Assembly (NCBI RefSeq): GCF_004122095.1
Contig: NZ_SAWZ01000004.1
Coordinates: 310,001 to 374,000 of the forward strand
Length of the DNA stretch: 64,000 nt
Direction of reading: 5' to 3'
Source: Pseudoxanthomonas composti
GTDB lineage: Bacteria > Pseudomonadota > Gammaproteobacteria > Xanthomonadales > Xanthomonadaceae
Positions 22,333 to 31,865 of the stretch are shown in pieces (position 1 is the first letter of the stretch; each line of letters opens with the position of its first letter). The translations under genes were made by a program, and so were the position numbers. A model generated the notes under the pieces. That model was not told where the DNA came from and ran no database searches. It saw nothing but the letters and a program-made list of their open reading frames with translations.

Positions 22333-23070
22333 GTGAGTTCGCCCGTGCCATCGCCCGCTACCGCTTCGATCGCGCCCCTGCGCCTGGCGCTGCTGGAGGA
22401 CGACGACGTCTTGCGCGACCGCGTGCTGCTTCCCGGGCTGGCGCGTCATGGGTTCGAGGTGGTGCCGATGCGCACGGCGGCCCAGCTGCAGGCGGCGCTG
22501 GCCCAGGGCAGCTTCGACCTGATCGTGCTCGATATCGGCCTGCCCGATGGCGATGGCTTCAGCCTGACGCGCGAGCTGCAGGCCGGGCGCCCCGGCATGG
22601 GCATCGTGATCCTCAGCGGACGGGACACCTCGCCGGACCGGGTGCGTGGCCTCAGCCAGGGCGCCGACGCCTACCTGACCAAGCCGGTGGAGATCGAGAT
22701 GCTGGCCGCGACCTTGTTCAGCGTGGCGCGCCGCCTGTCGCGGCCAGCGGTCACGTCGGATCACGGGACGCCGGCCTGGCAGCTGCAGGACGACGGCTGG
22801 TGCCTGTTCTCGCCGCAGGGCAAGGCCGTGGCCCTGACCCAGTCCGAGCGCCGGGTGCTGCTGTGCCTATGGCGCACGCGCGGCAAGCTGGTCTCGCGTG
22901 AGTCGTTGCTGGCTACCCTCGGTGGCGAGCTGGGCCTGGAGATCGACCCGCACCGCCTCGATGCGCTCCTGCACCGGCTGCGGCAGAAGGTGCAGGAGCG
23001 CGCCGGCCTGGCCTTGCCCCTGACCGCCGTCCGCGGCGCCGGCTACCTGTTCAACCCGCAGGGCCCGTAA
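22333..23070 (+). CDS. Response regulator, OmpR family
   Basis: About 245 residues with a receiver domain (residues 17-130) and a winged-helix DNA-binding domain (about 150-243). Receiver residues are complete: acidic E22/D23/D24, phospho-acceptor D67 in VLDIGLP, S95 and K117 in LTKP. The start is uncertain: GTG at 22333 is chosen, but no strong ribosome site is seen and a TTG at 22282 also keeps frame. Its 3' end overlaps the 3' end of the convergent histidine kinase gene by 20 bases. The kinase is the presumptive partner. Confidence 0.88.
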   Translation: MSSPVPSPATASIAPLRLALLEDDDVLRDRVLLPGLARHGFEVVPMRTAAQLQAALAQGSFDLIVLDIGLPDGDGFSLTRELQAGRPGMGIVILSGRDTSPDRVRGLSQGADAYLTKPVEIEMLAATLFSVARRLSRPAVTSDHGTPAWQLQDDGWCLFSPQGKAVALTQSERRVLLCLWRTRGKLVSRESLLATLGGELGLEIDPHRLDALLHRLRQKVQERAGLALPLTAVRGAGYLFNPQGP

Positions 23071-24463
23071 GCGGCGCGGCGGCCTGCGGAAGCCGCAGCG
23101 TGAAGCGCGTGCCCTGGCCCGGCGCGCTGTCCACCCACAGGCTGCCACCTCCCTGCTGGGTCAACTCCTGCGCCACCGCCAGGCCCAGGCCCGTGCCCTG
23201 GCCGGCCGGCTTGGTGGTGAAGAAGGGCTCGAAGGCCTGGCGCATGACCTCCGCGCTCATGCCCACCCCGGTGTCGGACAGGCGCAGCGCCACCTGACCC
23301 TCCTCCAGCCCCACCTGGATCGAGAATGTCCCGCCGTCGGGCATGGCATCGCGCGCGTTGGCCGCGAAGTTGAGCATCACCAGGTCGAACTGCGCACGGT
23401 CCAGGTGCACCACGCAGGGCAGGGCCGGCGTGCTCAGCTCGACCGCCACCGAGCTGCCGAACAGCTGCCGCAGCATCGGCTGCAGCTCGCTCAGCGCCGC
23501 GGCCACGTCGAAGTCGCTGGGCACGGCCAGCTCGCGCCGGCTGAAGCTCAGTAGCTTGCGGCTGATCGCCACGCCGCGCTGGGCGGCCAGTTCCACCCCT
23601 TCCAGCGCCTGGGCCATGGCCGGGGCATCCGTGGCCGGGTCGTAGTCCAGCTCATGCAGGCGATGACGCTGGGCGGTGTAGCCGATGATCGCGCCGAGGA
23701 TGTTGTTGAAGTCGTGCGAGACGCCGCTGGCCAGCTGGCCCACCGACTCGATCCGCTGCAGGTGCAGCAGCCGCGCCTGCACCCGTTCGCGCTCGCGCAT
23801 TTCAAGGCGCAGCCGCTCGGCCGAGCGGCGGGCGCTGAACAGGCCCTCGCGCAGCGCCTCCACGGTGCGGTCCAGCACCAAGGTGATCATGAAATAGCTC
23901 ATTGCCAGCGAAGGCAGGTTCTGGAAGGGGTTGCCCGAGCCATTGGGCGCCTGCCCTTCCGGGCTTTCCATGCCCAGCCAGAACATCAGCGGGATGCAGA
24001 CATAGACCGACCACAGCGCCCAGCGCCCGATCACCAGCGCCGCCAGGGTCAGCAGCATCATGGGATAGGGGTCGAAGGCCTGCAGCTGGTAACCGAAGGC
24101 GATATTGGCCGCGATGCCCGAGCACAGCGTGACGCCGATGAACAGCGCCGTGGCCGGCTTGACCTTGCCGCGCCGGATCAGCCACACCCCCGTCCAGGCC
24201 GCCAGCGTCATCGCCGCATCGGTACCGATGTCCACGGCCAGCTGCGTGGGATCCATCTGGATCCGCCCGGCGGTCAGCAGGTGGTAGGCCTTGTTGAGCG
24301 GGATCTCGGCGCCGAGGAAGAGCAGAAGCACCTGCAACGCCGGCGCGTTGCGACGATCGATCGGATCGGCGGCCGGCACCCTGCGCAGCCATGCCATGGC
24401 CTGACGCAAGCGCGGCCCGCGCCAGGGCAGGCGCCAGGACCGGCTGGCGTCGGAGATTCCCAT
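23051..24463 (-). CDS. Membrane sensor histidine kinase
   Basis: A 470-residue kinase. Residues about 40-200 hold five or six hydrophobic helices with short loops and no large periplasmic domain, so it may sense a membrane or intracellular signal. A coiled linker (205-240) leads to the H-box (VSHDFNN, H250), N-box (NFAANARDAMPDGG, around N366), G1 (DTGVGM, 397-402) and G2 (GTGLGLAVA). The HDFNN type H-box is typical of hybrid-like NtrB/HWE-unrelated HisKA kinases. It is convergent with, and overlaps, the OmpR regulator, an unusual layout for a cognate pair. Confidence 0.9.
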   Translation of the reverse strand: MGISDASRSWRLPWRGPRLRQAMAWLRRVPAADPIDRRNAPALQVLLLFLGAEIPLNKAYHLLTAGRIQMDPTQLAVDIGTDAAMTLAAWTGVWLIRRGKVKPATALFIGVTLCSGIAANIAFGYQLQAFDPYPMMLLTLAALVIGRWALWSVYVCIPLMFWLGMESPEGQAPNGSGNPFQNLPSLAMSYFMITLVLDRTVEALREGLFSARRSAERLRLEMRERERVQARLLHLQRIESVGQLASGVSHDFNNILGAIIGYTAQRHRLHELDYDPATDAPAMAQALEGVELAAQRGVAISRKLLSFSRRELAVPSDFDVAAALSELQPMLRQLFGSSVAVELSTPALPCVVHLDRAQFDLVMLNFAANARDAMPDGGTFSIQVGLEEGQVALRLSDTGVGMSAEVMRQAFEPFFTTKPAGQGTGLGLAVAQELTQQGGGSLWVDSAPGQGTRFTLRLPQAAAPLTGPAG

Positions 24464-24592
24464 GGGCCGTGAGTCTAGCGTGAGCCAGCCATGAGATTGC
24501 CGGCATTGAGCGCGCGCGGCGGCTGTCGGTAAATCCATCCACGCGTGCCGTGCGGGGAGCCGGCGCGCACTCCCTCTTCCGGACCGACCACC

Positions 24593-27025
24593 ATGCCCAG
24601 CCTTGTCACGCCGTCCCTGCGCCGTGGGCGCACTTCGTCCCCTCGCATCCTGCGCGCCGTGTCTTGCAGTCCGTTGACGGCCGCGTTGCTGCTCTCGTTG
24701 GCCTTGCCGGTCGCCGCCGCCACGCCCGCCATCGATGCGCAGGCCCAGCCCGCCGCCCAGGCGAGCCAGGCCGATCCGGCGGCGCCGACCGCTAACTCGC
24801 AGGCCGATGAGCAGGACAGCGTCCAGGGGGCCGCGGTTGGCTCCAGCTACTTCGCCGCCAGCGGCGCCGGCGACGGCAGCGACGATGCGATGGCCACCGG
24901 CACCAACGCCGTGGCCGTTGGCGCCAGCGCCGAGGCCACCGGCAACTTCGGCGTGGCGATCGGTTCACGGGCCACGGTGACCGATGCCTATGGCATCGCC
25001 ATCGGCCACAACGTCACCGCGGGCAACACCGCCATCGCCATGGGCGACGGCGCACAGGCCACCGGCCAGTCGGCCGTGGCCATCGGCGGCAGCTTCTTCG
25101 GCAGCGCCTTCGGCGACTCCGATGGCGCGCGTGCCACCGGTTTCGGTGCGGTGGCCATGGGTGCCTATGCCGAGGCCGCAGGCAACAACGCCACCGCCCT
25201 GGGCTGGTCGGCCACCGCAATGGAAGACGGGGCCGTGGCCGTGGGCAGCTCGGCCAGCGCGCAGGCGCAGTACGCGACGAGCTTCGGTAGCTCCAGCGCT
25301 GCGACCGCCGCGGCCTCCATGGCCTTTGGCTACGCCGCCCGGGCCGAAAACGACGCGGCCGTGGCGATCGGCACCTTCAGTCTGGCCGAAGGCTTCGCCG
25401 GCGTGGCCCTGGGCTACAACGCCACCGCCTCGGGCGATGGCGGCACCGCGCTGGGCGAGGGGGCACTGGCGCAGGGCCAGCAGAGCGTGGCCATCGGCGC
25501 CAGCAACGCCAGTGTGTCGGCGCAGGCCAACGGACTGGGCTCGGTGACCGTGGGCGCAGGCTCCTGGGCGCTGTCCGATTACGGCGTGGCGATGGGCTTC
25601 GACAGCCACGCCGATGCGATGTACGCCACCGCCCTGGGCGCGCAGGCCATCTCTACCAGCGACAATGCCACCGCGCTGGGCGCGCAGACCTTCGCCGATG
25701 GCGAGGAGGCCACCGCGGTGGGTTACATCGCCAGTGCGTCGGGCCTGGGTGCGGCGGCGTTCGGTTCCGGCGCCAGCGCGCTGGGTGCTGGCGCGCTGGC
25801 GCTGGGCACCAACAGTGCGGTCACCGGCGTCAACAGCGTCGCCCTGGGTGCCGGCAGCTTCGCTGACCGCGACAACAGCGTGGCCATCGGCGTGGCCGGT
25901 GCCGAGCGCCAGCTCACCCACCTCGCCGCCGGCACCGAAGCCACCGATGCAGTCAACCTCTCGCAGCTGCACGCGGTGGCCGATACCTTGATCCTGGCCG
26001 GCGGCGCGACGGTGCAGGGCATGGGCCAGATGGCCACGGCCTTGGGCGGTGGCGCAGCCTACTCATCGGCCGGTGGCTTCGTGCTGCCACGCTACGCCCT
26101 GCAGGGCGTCGGCTACAGCAACGTCGGCGATGCGCTGACTGCGCTGGATGGCGCGTTCTCGGGCCTGTCCCAGCGTCTGGCCTGGCTGGAAACATCGGGC
26201 GGCGGCGGCGCCGGCGGCGTGGCGGTCGGCGGCGGCAGCGCCGATGGTGCCAGCGTGGCCGAGGGCAGCAATGGCGTGGCCATCGGCGCCGGCGCGTCCA
26301 GTGGCGGCCAGAACGGCATCGCCGTGGGTGGCGATGCCTATGCGGCCGGGCCCAACGACACCGCGATCGGCGGCAACGCCAAGGTCAACGCCGATGGCAG
26401 CACCGCGGTCGGTGCCAATACCCGCATCGCTGCCCAGGCCACCAATGCGGTGGCCATCGGCGAGGGCGCCGCGGTCGACGCCGCGTCCGGCACCGCGCTC
26501 GGCCAGGGCGCTTCGGCCACGGCCAGCGGCGCGGTGGCGCTGGGCCAGGGCGCCATCGCCGACCAGGCCAACACTGTCTCGGTGGGCCGTGCCGGCAGCG
26601 AGCGCCGCATCACCAATGTCGCCGCCGGCACCGCCGCCACCGATGCGGCCAATGTCGGCCAGATGCAGGCCGGCGATGCGCGGGCCCTGGCTACCGCCAA
26701 GGCCTACACCGACCAACAGGTGACCGTCATGGACGATCGCTTCACTCAACTCACCGACAACCTCGGCCACCGCTTGTCCGCGCAGGACAGGCGCATCGAC
26801 CGGATGGGCGCCATGGGCTCGGCGATGATGAACATGGCCATCAACGCGGCCAGCTCAAGGAGCGCCAATGGCCGCATTGCGGCCGGCGCCGGCTGGCAGA
26901 ACGGCCAGAGCGCGCTGTCGGTGGGCTATGCCAAGGCGATCGGTGAGCGCGCCTCCTTCAGCATCGGCGGTGCATTCAGCGGCAGCGACAGGTCCGCCGG
27001 CGTCGGCTTCGGCATCGACCTGTAA
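24593..27025 (+). CDS. YadA-like trimeric autotransporter adhesin
   Basis: An 810-residue surface protein. After a long signal peptide (to about residue 43, ALPVAAA), residues about 90-520 consist of many short YadA-head repeats of the type A-x-A-x-G-x-x-A/S-x-A-x-G, folding as a trimeric left-handed beta-roll. Two neck-type segments (AGTEATDAVNLSQLH, AGTAATDAANVGQM) connect head blocks, followed by a short stalk and a C-terminal YadA anchor of about 70 residues (GRIAAGAGWQNGQ...GVGFGIDL) that forms the 12-strand trimeric pore. The chain ends in Leu rather than the common aromatic residue. Expected roles are adhesion, autoaggregation or biofilm. Confidence 0.92.
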   Translation: MPSLVTPSLRRGRTSSPRILRAVSCSPLTAALLLSLALPVAAATPAIDAQAQPAAQASQADPAAPTANSQADEQDSVQGAAVGSSYFAASGAGDGSDDAMATGTNAVAVGASAEATGNFGVAIGSRATVTDAYGIAIGHNVTAGNTAIAMGDGAQATGQSAVAIGGSFFGSAFGDSDGARATGFGAVAMGAYAEAAGNNATALGWSATAMEDGAVAVGSSASAQAQYATSFGSSSAATAAASMAFGYAARAENDAAVAIGTFSLAEGFAGVALGYNATASGDGGTALGEGALAQGQQSVAIGASNASVSAQANGLGSVTVGAGSWALSDYGVAMGFDSHADAMYATALGAQAISTSDNATALGAQTFADGEEATAVGYIASASGLGAAAFGSGASALGAGALALGTNSAVTGVNSVALGAGSFADRDNSVAIGVAGAERQLTHLAAGTEATDAVNLSQLHAVADTLILAGGATVQGMGQMATALGGGAAYSSAGGFVLPRYALQGVGYSNVGDALTALDGAFSGLSQRLAWLETSGGGGAGGVAVGGGSADGASVAEGSNGVAIGAGASSGGQNGIAVGGDAYAAGPNDTAIGGNAKVNADGSTAVGANTRIAAQATNAVAIGEGAAVDAASGTALGQGASATASGAVALGQGAIADQANTVSVGRAGSERRITNVAAGTAATDAANVGQMQAGDARALATAKAYTDQQVTVMDDRFTQLTDNLGHRLSAQDRRIDRMGAMGSAMMNMAINAASSRSANGRIAAGAGWQNGQSALSVGYAKAIGERASFSIGGAFSGSDRSAGVGFGIDL

Positions 27026-27122
27026 GCACGGGCGCTCCCACATCGCGCTGCTGTCCTTTCGCCACACCCTTCCTGTTTTCGAACCGGCCGCGACGCAGCG
27101 GCCGCTCCCTGCGAGGCCCACG

Positions 27123-29090
27123 ATGAACCCAAAGTCCACCTCTCTCCGCCGCAGCGTGCTGGCGCTGTCCCTGGCTGCCGCGGCCTGCCCCGCGATGGCG
27201 CAGGTCTCGCGTTTCGGCACCCTGCAGACCGGCGTGGCCAGCGAGCCGGTCGCCGCCTACGACGGTCTGCTGGTCACCTATCGCACCGGCAGCAGTGAGC
27301 GAAGCAGCGCCACGGCTGCCGCCGCCCGCTTGAACTCGGCACTGGCTACCACCGCCGTGCGCAGCCAGTGGAATGTGCAGTTCCGCCAGGCGCCGCCAGC
27401 GTTGAACCGGGTGCGCCGGATCGCCACCGGCGCCGATCTGGTGCGCCCGGCACGCGCGCTGAACCAGGAGCAGCTCAACAGCCTGATGCAGGCCCTGCGC
27501 GCCGACCCTGCCGTGGCCCATGTCGAGCCCAACCTGCTGCTCAAGCCGATCCGCGCCACCGCCCAGGCGATCCTGCCACCGGGTCAGTCGCCGAACGATC
27601 CAGGCGCCGTCGTGCAATGGCACATGCGCGCGGCCGACGGCCATGCCGAGTACACCGAAGCCGACGGCAGCACCGTCAACTTCCCGAACTGGGGTGGCAT
27701 CAACGCCATCCCGGCCTGGCAGCACGGCGATGGGGAAGGGGTGGTGCTGGCGGTGATCGATACCGGCATCACCGCGCATCCGGACCTGGATACGTCGCTG
27801 GCCGATGCAGGCTATGACTTCATCAGCAGCGGCTTCATGTCCGGGCGCGCCAGCGACGGTCGCGCCGCCGGTGGCTGGGACCTGGGCGACTGGACCAGCG
27901 AGGACAAGTACCTGGTCGAAAACGGCGGCTGCGCGCAGAGCTACGAGCAGTCGGACAGCTCGTGGCATGGCACGCACGTGGCCGGCACCGTGGCCGAGCT
28001 GACCAACAACGGCGTGGGCATGATCGGCGTGGCGCCCAAGGCCAAGGTGCTTCCGGTGCGCGCGCTGGGCCACTGCGGCGGCACCACGGCCGATATCGCA
28101 GATGCGATCACCTGGGCCTCGGGCGGACACGTCGACGGCGTGCCGGACAACCGCTATCCGGCCGAAGTGATCAACATGAGCCTGGGCGGCTATGGCAGCT
28201 GCGCCGCCGACAGCGTCACCGCCACGGCGATCAAGAACGCCATCGCGCGCGGCACCACCGTGGTGGTGGCGGCCGGCAACGACAACAACGATGCCAGTGC
28301 CTACACCCCGGCCAGCTGCCCGGGCGTGATCAACGTCGCGGCCACCGGCATCACCGGCAAGCGCGCCTATTACTCAAATTACGGGAACACCATCACCCTG
28401 TCCGCACCGGGCGGCGGCGGCTACACCAACGACGACCCGAGCACCGGCACCAGGCCGCGCGCCGGCTTTGTGTGGTCGACCTTGAACCGAGGCACGCACG
28501 GACCGGGCGATCCGGCCTACGTGGGCTACACCGGCACCTCGATGGCCGCCCCGCACACCGCCGGTGTCGCGGCCCTGGTCATCAGTGCCGCCTATTCGGC
28601 CGGCAAACCGATCCCCACTCCCCAGCAGATCCGTGAAATCCTGACGCAGACCTCCAACGTGTTCCCGATCAAGCCGACCCTGCGCATCGGCGCGGGCATC
28701 CTGGACGCCAGCAAGGCCGTGGCACGCGCCGCAGGCCTGGCCGGCGGTGGCGACGAGGTCAATGCGGTGATGCTGAGCAAGGGCCAGGTGCTGAGCCGCC
28801 AAAGCGCGGCGCAAGGCGGCGCCCAGCTGTTCCGGATCGACGTGCCCGCCAATGCGCGCAACCTGCAGATCCGCACCCTGGGCGGCAGCGGCCAGGTGAA
28901 GATGTACGTGCGCGCCACGCGCGCGCCCAGTATCGATGGCCGTGATGCCGACGTCAGCTCGGTGCGTGCGGGCACCACTCAGAACGTGCAGACCGCCTTG
29001 CCGATGTCCGACAGCTACTTCATACGCCTGGTCGGCGGCACCGGGGGCTACAAGAACATCAGCCTGACTGCGACCTATTCGGCCTACTGA
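27123..29090 (+). CDS. Secreted subtilisin-like serine protease (S8)
   Basis: A 655-residue exported protease. A signal peptide ends near residue 26 (PAMA), a propeptide follows (about 30-145), and then the S8 domain with Asp213 (VIDTG), His282 (HGTHVAG), oxyanion Asn386 (AAGND) and Ser473 (GTSMAAPH). The C-terminal part (about 545-655) looks like a bacterial pre-peptidase (PPC-type) beta domain. GAGG lies six bases before the ATG. It starts 97 bases after the YadA-like adhesin gene. Type II export and self-cleavage are expected from the family. The complete triad indicates an active enzyme. Confidence 0.95.
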   Translation: MNPKSTSLRRSVLALSLAAAACPAMAQVSRFGTLQTGVASEPVAAYDGLLVTYRTGSSERSSATAAAARLNSALATTAVRSQWNVQFRQAPPALNRVRRIATGADLVRPARALNQEQLNSLMQALRADPAVAHVEPNLLLKPIRATAQAILPPGQSPNDPGAVVQWHMRAADGHAEYTEADGSTVNFPNWGGINAIPAWQHGDGEGVVLAVIDTGITAHPDLDTSLADAGYDFISSGFMSGRASDGRAAGGWDLGDWTSEDKYLVENGGCAQSYEQSDSSWHGTHVAGTVAELTNNGVGMIGVAPKAKVLPVRALGHCGGTTADIADAITWASGGHVDGVPDNRYPAEVINMSLGGYGSCAADSVTATAIKNAIARGTTVVVAAGNDNNDASAYTPASCPGVINVAATGITGKRAYYSNYGNTITLSAPGGGGYTNDDPSTGTRPRAGFVWSTLNRGTHGPGDPAYVGYTGTSMAAPHTAGVAALVISAAYSAGKPIPTPQQIREILTQTSNVFPIKPTLRIGAGILDASKAVARAAGLAGGGDEVNAVMLSKGQVLSRQSAAQGGAQLFRIDVPANARNLQIRTLGGSGQVKMYVRATRAPSIDGRDADVSSVRAGTTQNVQTALPMSDSYFIRLVGGTGGYKNISLTATYSAY

Positions 29091-29135
29091 AGCACCTGCG
29101 CGCGTCGGACCGGGCGGCCCCTGCAACGGGATGCC

Positions 29136-29157
29136 GTCCGGACCGGCCGGTCCGGAC
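29136..29157. terminator. Perfect 22-bp GC palindrome between convergent genes
   Basis: A self-complementary 22-base sequence (GTCCGGACCGG and its complement, no loop) lies between the S8 protease and MFS genes, whose stops are 81 bases apart. It could act as a two-way terminator hairpin or as a protein site. There is no T-run on either side, so the terminator reading is weak. Confidence 0.35.
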
Positions 29158-29171
29158 AGCGGGCCGGCCCC

Positions 29172-30449
29172 TCACTCTCCCCGCGGCGGGTGCGGGGCGA
29201 AACGCCCGTACGGCCGGGAATCGTCGGCGCGGCGGCGCAGGCGTTGGGCGGCATACAGCGCCATGCCCTGCAGCGCGGCGCAGAAGGCCACCAGCGCGAA
29301 CCAGCTGCCGTGCTCCCAGAACCAGCCACTGATCGAGCCGATGACGCTGGAGCCGGTGTAGTAGGCCAGCAGGTATAGCGAGGCGGCGTGGCTGCGGTGC
29401 GCACCGCCCAGCCGCCCGACCCAGGCGCTGGCGGCCGAGTGCGCGATGAAGAAGCCGATGGTCAGCACCACCACCCCGACGATGACCAGCGCCAGCGACC
29501 CGGCCAGGGTCAGCAGCAGGCCGAGCAGCGCGCATCCGGTGCCGGCCACCACCACCGGACCGCGGCCGAAGCGGTCCGAGGCCGCGCCGGCCACCGAGGA
29601 GGACACGATGCCGAAGACATAGGCCGAGAAGATCAGGCCGATCTGGCTCTGGCTCAGGCCGAACTCCGGCCCGCCCAGGCGGAAACCGGCGTAGTTGTAG
29701 ACGCTGACGAAGGTGCCCATCAGCAGGAACGGGATCGAAAACAGCCATGGCAGGTTGGCATCGCGCAGGTGCCCGCCCCAGGCCCGCAGGTGGTAGGACA
29801 GGTTGATGCCGGCCTTGCGCACGAAGTGGCGCGAGCGCGGCAACAGCAGCACGAAGCCGATGGCACACAGCAGGTCGATCACGCTGATCGCCGCCAGCGC
29901 CGTGCGCCACTCGTAGCGGTCGCTCAGCAGGCTCATGCCGATGCGGCCCATCATGCCGCCGAAGGCATTGCCGGCCACGTACAGGCCAGTGGCCGCCCCC
30001 AGCTTGCTGGCCGGCAGCTCCTCGGCCAGGTAGACCATGGCCACCGCCGGCACCCCGCCCAGGGCCACGCCGGACAGCGTGCGCACGATCACCAGCGTTT
30101 CCCAGTGCGGGATGAAGGCGGCGATGAAGTTGAGCACCGCGGCGATCGCCATCGAGGCGAACATCAGCCCACGCCTGCCCAGGGTCTCCGAGACCGCCCC
30201 GGCGCAGAAGATCGCGATGGCCAGCCCGCCTGCGGCCAGCGACAGCGGCAGCGAGCTGGCCGCCGCGCTGACGTGGAAGCTGGCGGCGAAGGCCGGCAGC
30301 AGCGGCTGCACGCAATACAGCAGCGAGAAGGTGCCGAAGCCGGCAAGGAACAGCGCCAGGCGCACGCGCCACATCGACAGGTCGGCCTCTTCCCTGGCGG
30401 CGGACGCGGTCGCGGAGCTGGGCAACACAGTGGCGGGGGGCCGGGGCAT
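29172..30449 (-). CDS. MFS transporter (YnfM-like)
   Basis: A 425-residue major facilitator with about 12 hydrophobic helices. The start of TM1 (RLALFLAGFGTFSLLYCVQPLLPAF) and the SETLGRRGLM loop match the YnfM/DHA1 subgroup, which exports drugs or small organic solutes by proton antiport. ATG at 30449 is preferred over the open frame's first codon. It is divergent from a LysR gene over a short AT-rich region with inverted repeats, which points to control by that regulator. Confidence 0.9.
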   Translation of the reverse strand: MPRPPATVLPSSATASAAREEADLSMWRVRLALFLAGFGTFSLLYCVQPLLPAFAASFHVSAAASSLPLSLAAGGLAIAIFCAGAVSETLGRRGLMFASMAIAAVLNFIAAFIPHWETLVIVRTLSGVALGGVPAVAMVYLAEELPASKLGAATGLYVAGNAFGGMMGRIGMSLLSDRYEWRTALAAISVIDLLCAIGFVLLLPRSRHFVRKAGINLSYHLRAWGGHLRDANLPWLFSIPFLLMGTFVSVYNYAGFRLGGPEFGLSQSQIGLIFSAYVFGIVSSSVAGAASDRFGRGPVVVAGTGCALLGLLLTLAGSLALVIVGVVVLTIGFFIAHSAASAWVGRLGGAHRSHAASLYLLAYYTGSSVIGSISGWFWEHGSWFALVAFCAALQGMALYAAQRLRRRADDSRPYGRFAPHPPRGE

Positions 30450-30512
30450 GGCGCGCGGGGGCTGGCGGGGGCGGGCGCGCAGTATCCGGCCGGGCCCGAC
30501 CGCCAGTCCAAT

Positions 30513-30547
30513 ATATGATGCTGGCAGGTGCCATCTGTTTGGCATAT
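30513..30547. promoter_or_regulatory. Candidate LysR operator with nested dyads
   Basis: ATATG (30513-30517) and CATAT (30543-30547) flank a perfect TGGCA-GG-TGCCA palindrome (30522-30533), with a third TGGCA at 30540. This AT-rich stretch in the divergent MFS/LysR region is unlike its surroundings and suits a LysR-type binding region. The protein that binds is inferred from position only. Confidence 0.4.
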
Positions 30548-30556
30548 GGAATAAGC

Positions 30557-31453
30557 ATGGAGCTGCGTCATCTGCGCTACTTCCTGGCCGTGGCCGAGGA
30601 GGGCAACTTCACCCGCGCCGCGGCCCGGGTGGGCATCGGCCAGCCGCCGCTGAGCCAGCAGATCCAGGCGCTGGAGCATGAGCTGGGCACCCGGCTGTTC
30701 GTGCGCACGCCGCAGGGCGCGCGCCTGACCGACGCTGGCCAGGCCTTCCTGGTGGAAGTGCGGCGGGTGCTGGTGGACGTGGACCGTGCCGCCGACACCG
30801 CGCGCCGGGCCGCCCGGGGCGAAAGCGGGCGCCTGCGACTGGGTTTCACCGCGTCGGCCGCCTTCAATCCGCTGGTGCCCGCCCTGATTCGCGACTACCG
30901 CCGCGCCTGGCCGGCGGTGGAGCTGGCGCTGGAGGAAACCAATACCGCCGGCCTGTTGCGCGCGCTGATGGAGGGCCGCCTGGATGCGGCCTTCATCCGT
31001 TACAGCGTCAGCACTCCAACCGAGCTGCAGCTGCTGAAGTTTCCTGACGAGCCCATGCGCATCGTCGTGCCCGCCGCGCATCGGCTGGCCGCGCATGCGC
31101 GTGCGCCGCTGTCGGCGCTGGCCGGCGAGCCCTTCATCCTGTTTCCGCGCAGCTTCGGCAACAGCCTCTACGACGAGATCCTGCAGGTGTGCCGGCAGGC
31201 CGGCTTCAGCCTGGCCATCACTCAGGAGGCGCCGCAGATGTCCTCCATCGTCAACCTGGTGGCGGCCGCGCTCGGCGTCTCGGTGGTACCGGCCTCCACC
31301 GAGCAGGTGCAACTGCCGGGCGTGCGCTACCTGGAGATCGAAGGCCTGGTGCCGGTGGCGCGACTGGCGCTGGCCGCGCTGCCCGAACGCGCGGAATCCT
31401 CGCCGGTCCTGCGCCATTTGCTGTCGCTGGCGCAGGAGCATCTGGCCATCTAG
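30557..31453 (+). CDS. LysR family transcriptional regulator
   Basis: A 298-residue protein. The N-terminal helix-turn-helix (residues 1-60, MELRHLRYFLAVAEEGNFTR...) and effector domain (90-290) are complete. The N-terminus resembles the BenM/CatM/CbbR-like branch that starts with MELRHLRYF. Cytosolic. The gene is divergent from the YnfM-like exporter, its probable target. Confidence 0.93.
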   Translation: MELRHLRYFLAVAEEGNFTRAAARVGIGQPPLSQQIQALEHELGTRLFVRTPQGARLTDAGQAFLVEVRRVLVDVDRAADTARRAARGESGRLRLGFTASAAFNPLVPALIRDYRRAWPAVELALEETNTAGLLRALMEGRLDAAFIRYSVSTPTELQLLKFPDEPMRIVVPAAHRLAAHARAPLSALAGEPFILFPRSFGNSLYDEILQVCRQAGFSLAITQEAPQMSSIVNLVAAALGVSVVPASTEQVQLPGVRYLEIEGLVPVARLALAALPERAESSPVLRHLLSLAQEHLAI

Positions 31454-31865
31454 ATCGCTGCGTCGCTGCATCGCTGGTCGGTGCGTCGATGCACGCATTG
31501 CTGCTCGGTGCGCGTGCCCGTTCTGCCGCGCTCGTCCTGCCGCTGACAGGGCGCAAGAGGCATCAATCGCGCAGCGCCTGGCGTGCATCGGGACGCGCGC
31601 CTCGTGATCAGCATCGCGCACCTGCGAGGTCGCCATGGACCGATGTCACCTTGGGCGCTCCGTTTGGGAAGCGACTGCCAGTACCGCATCAGGGCAGATG
31701 CCCTCAGGAAGAAACTGGGGGAGCGGCTCTCCATTGCAGCCACATCCGTTGCAGCGCGTTCTGCCGATCCAGACAGTGAGTGACAAAAGTCCGAAAGGGC
31801 CCATTTCAATCGATGCAACCGCACTGCAACACGTTGTCCCCAAACTGCAACGTGCCCTCCCCCCG
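31454..31865. other. Intergenic gap upstream of TonB receptor
   Basis: No gene is supported in these 412 bases. The last 90 bases before the receptor are richer in A and T than the rest and probably hold its promoter, but no convincing -35/-10 pair or operator could be fixed. Confidence 0.4.
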
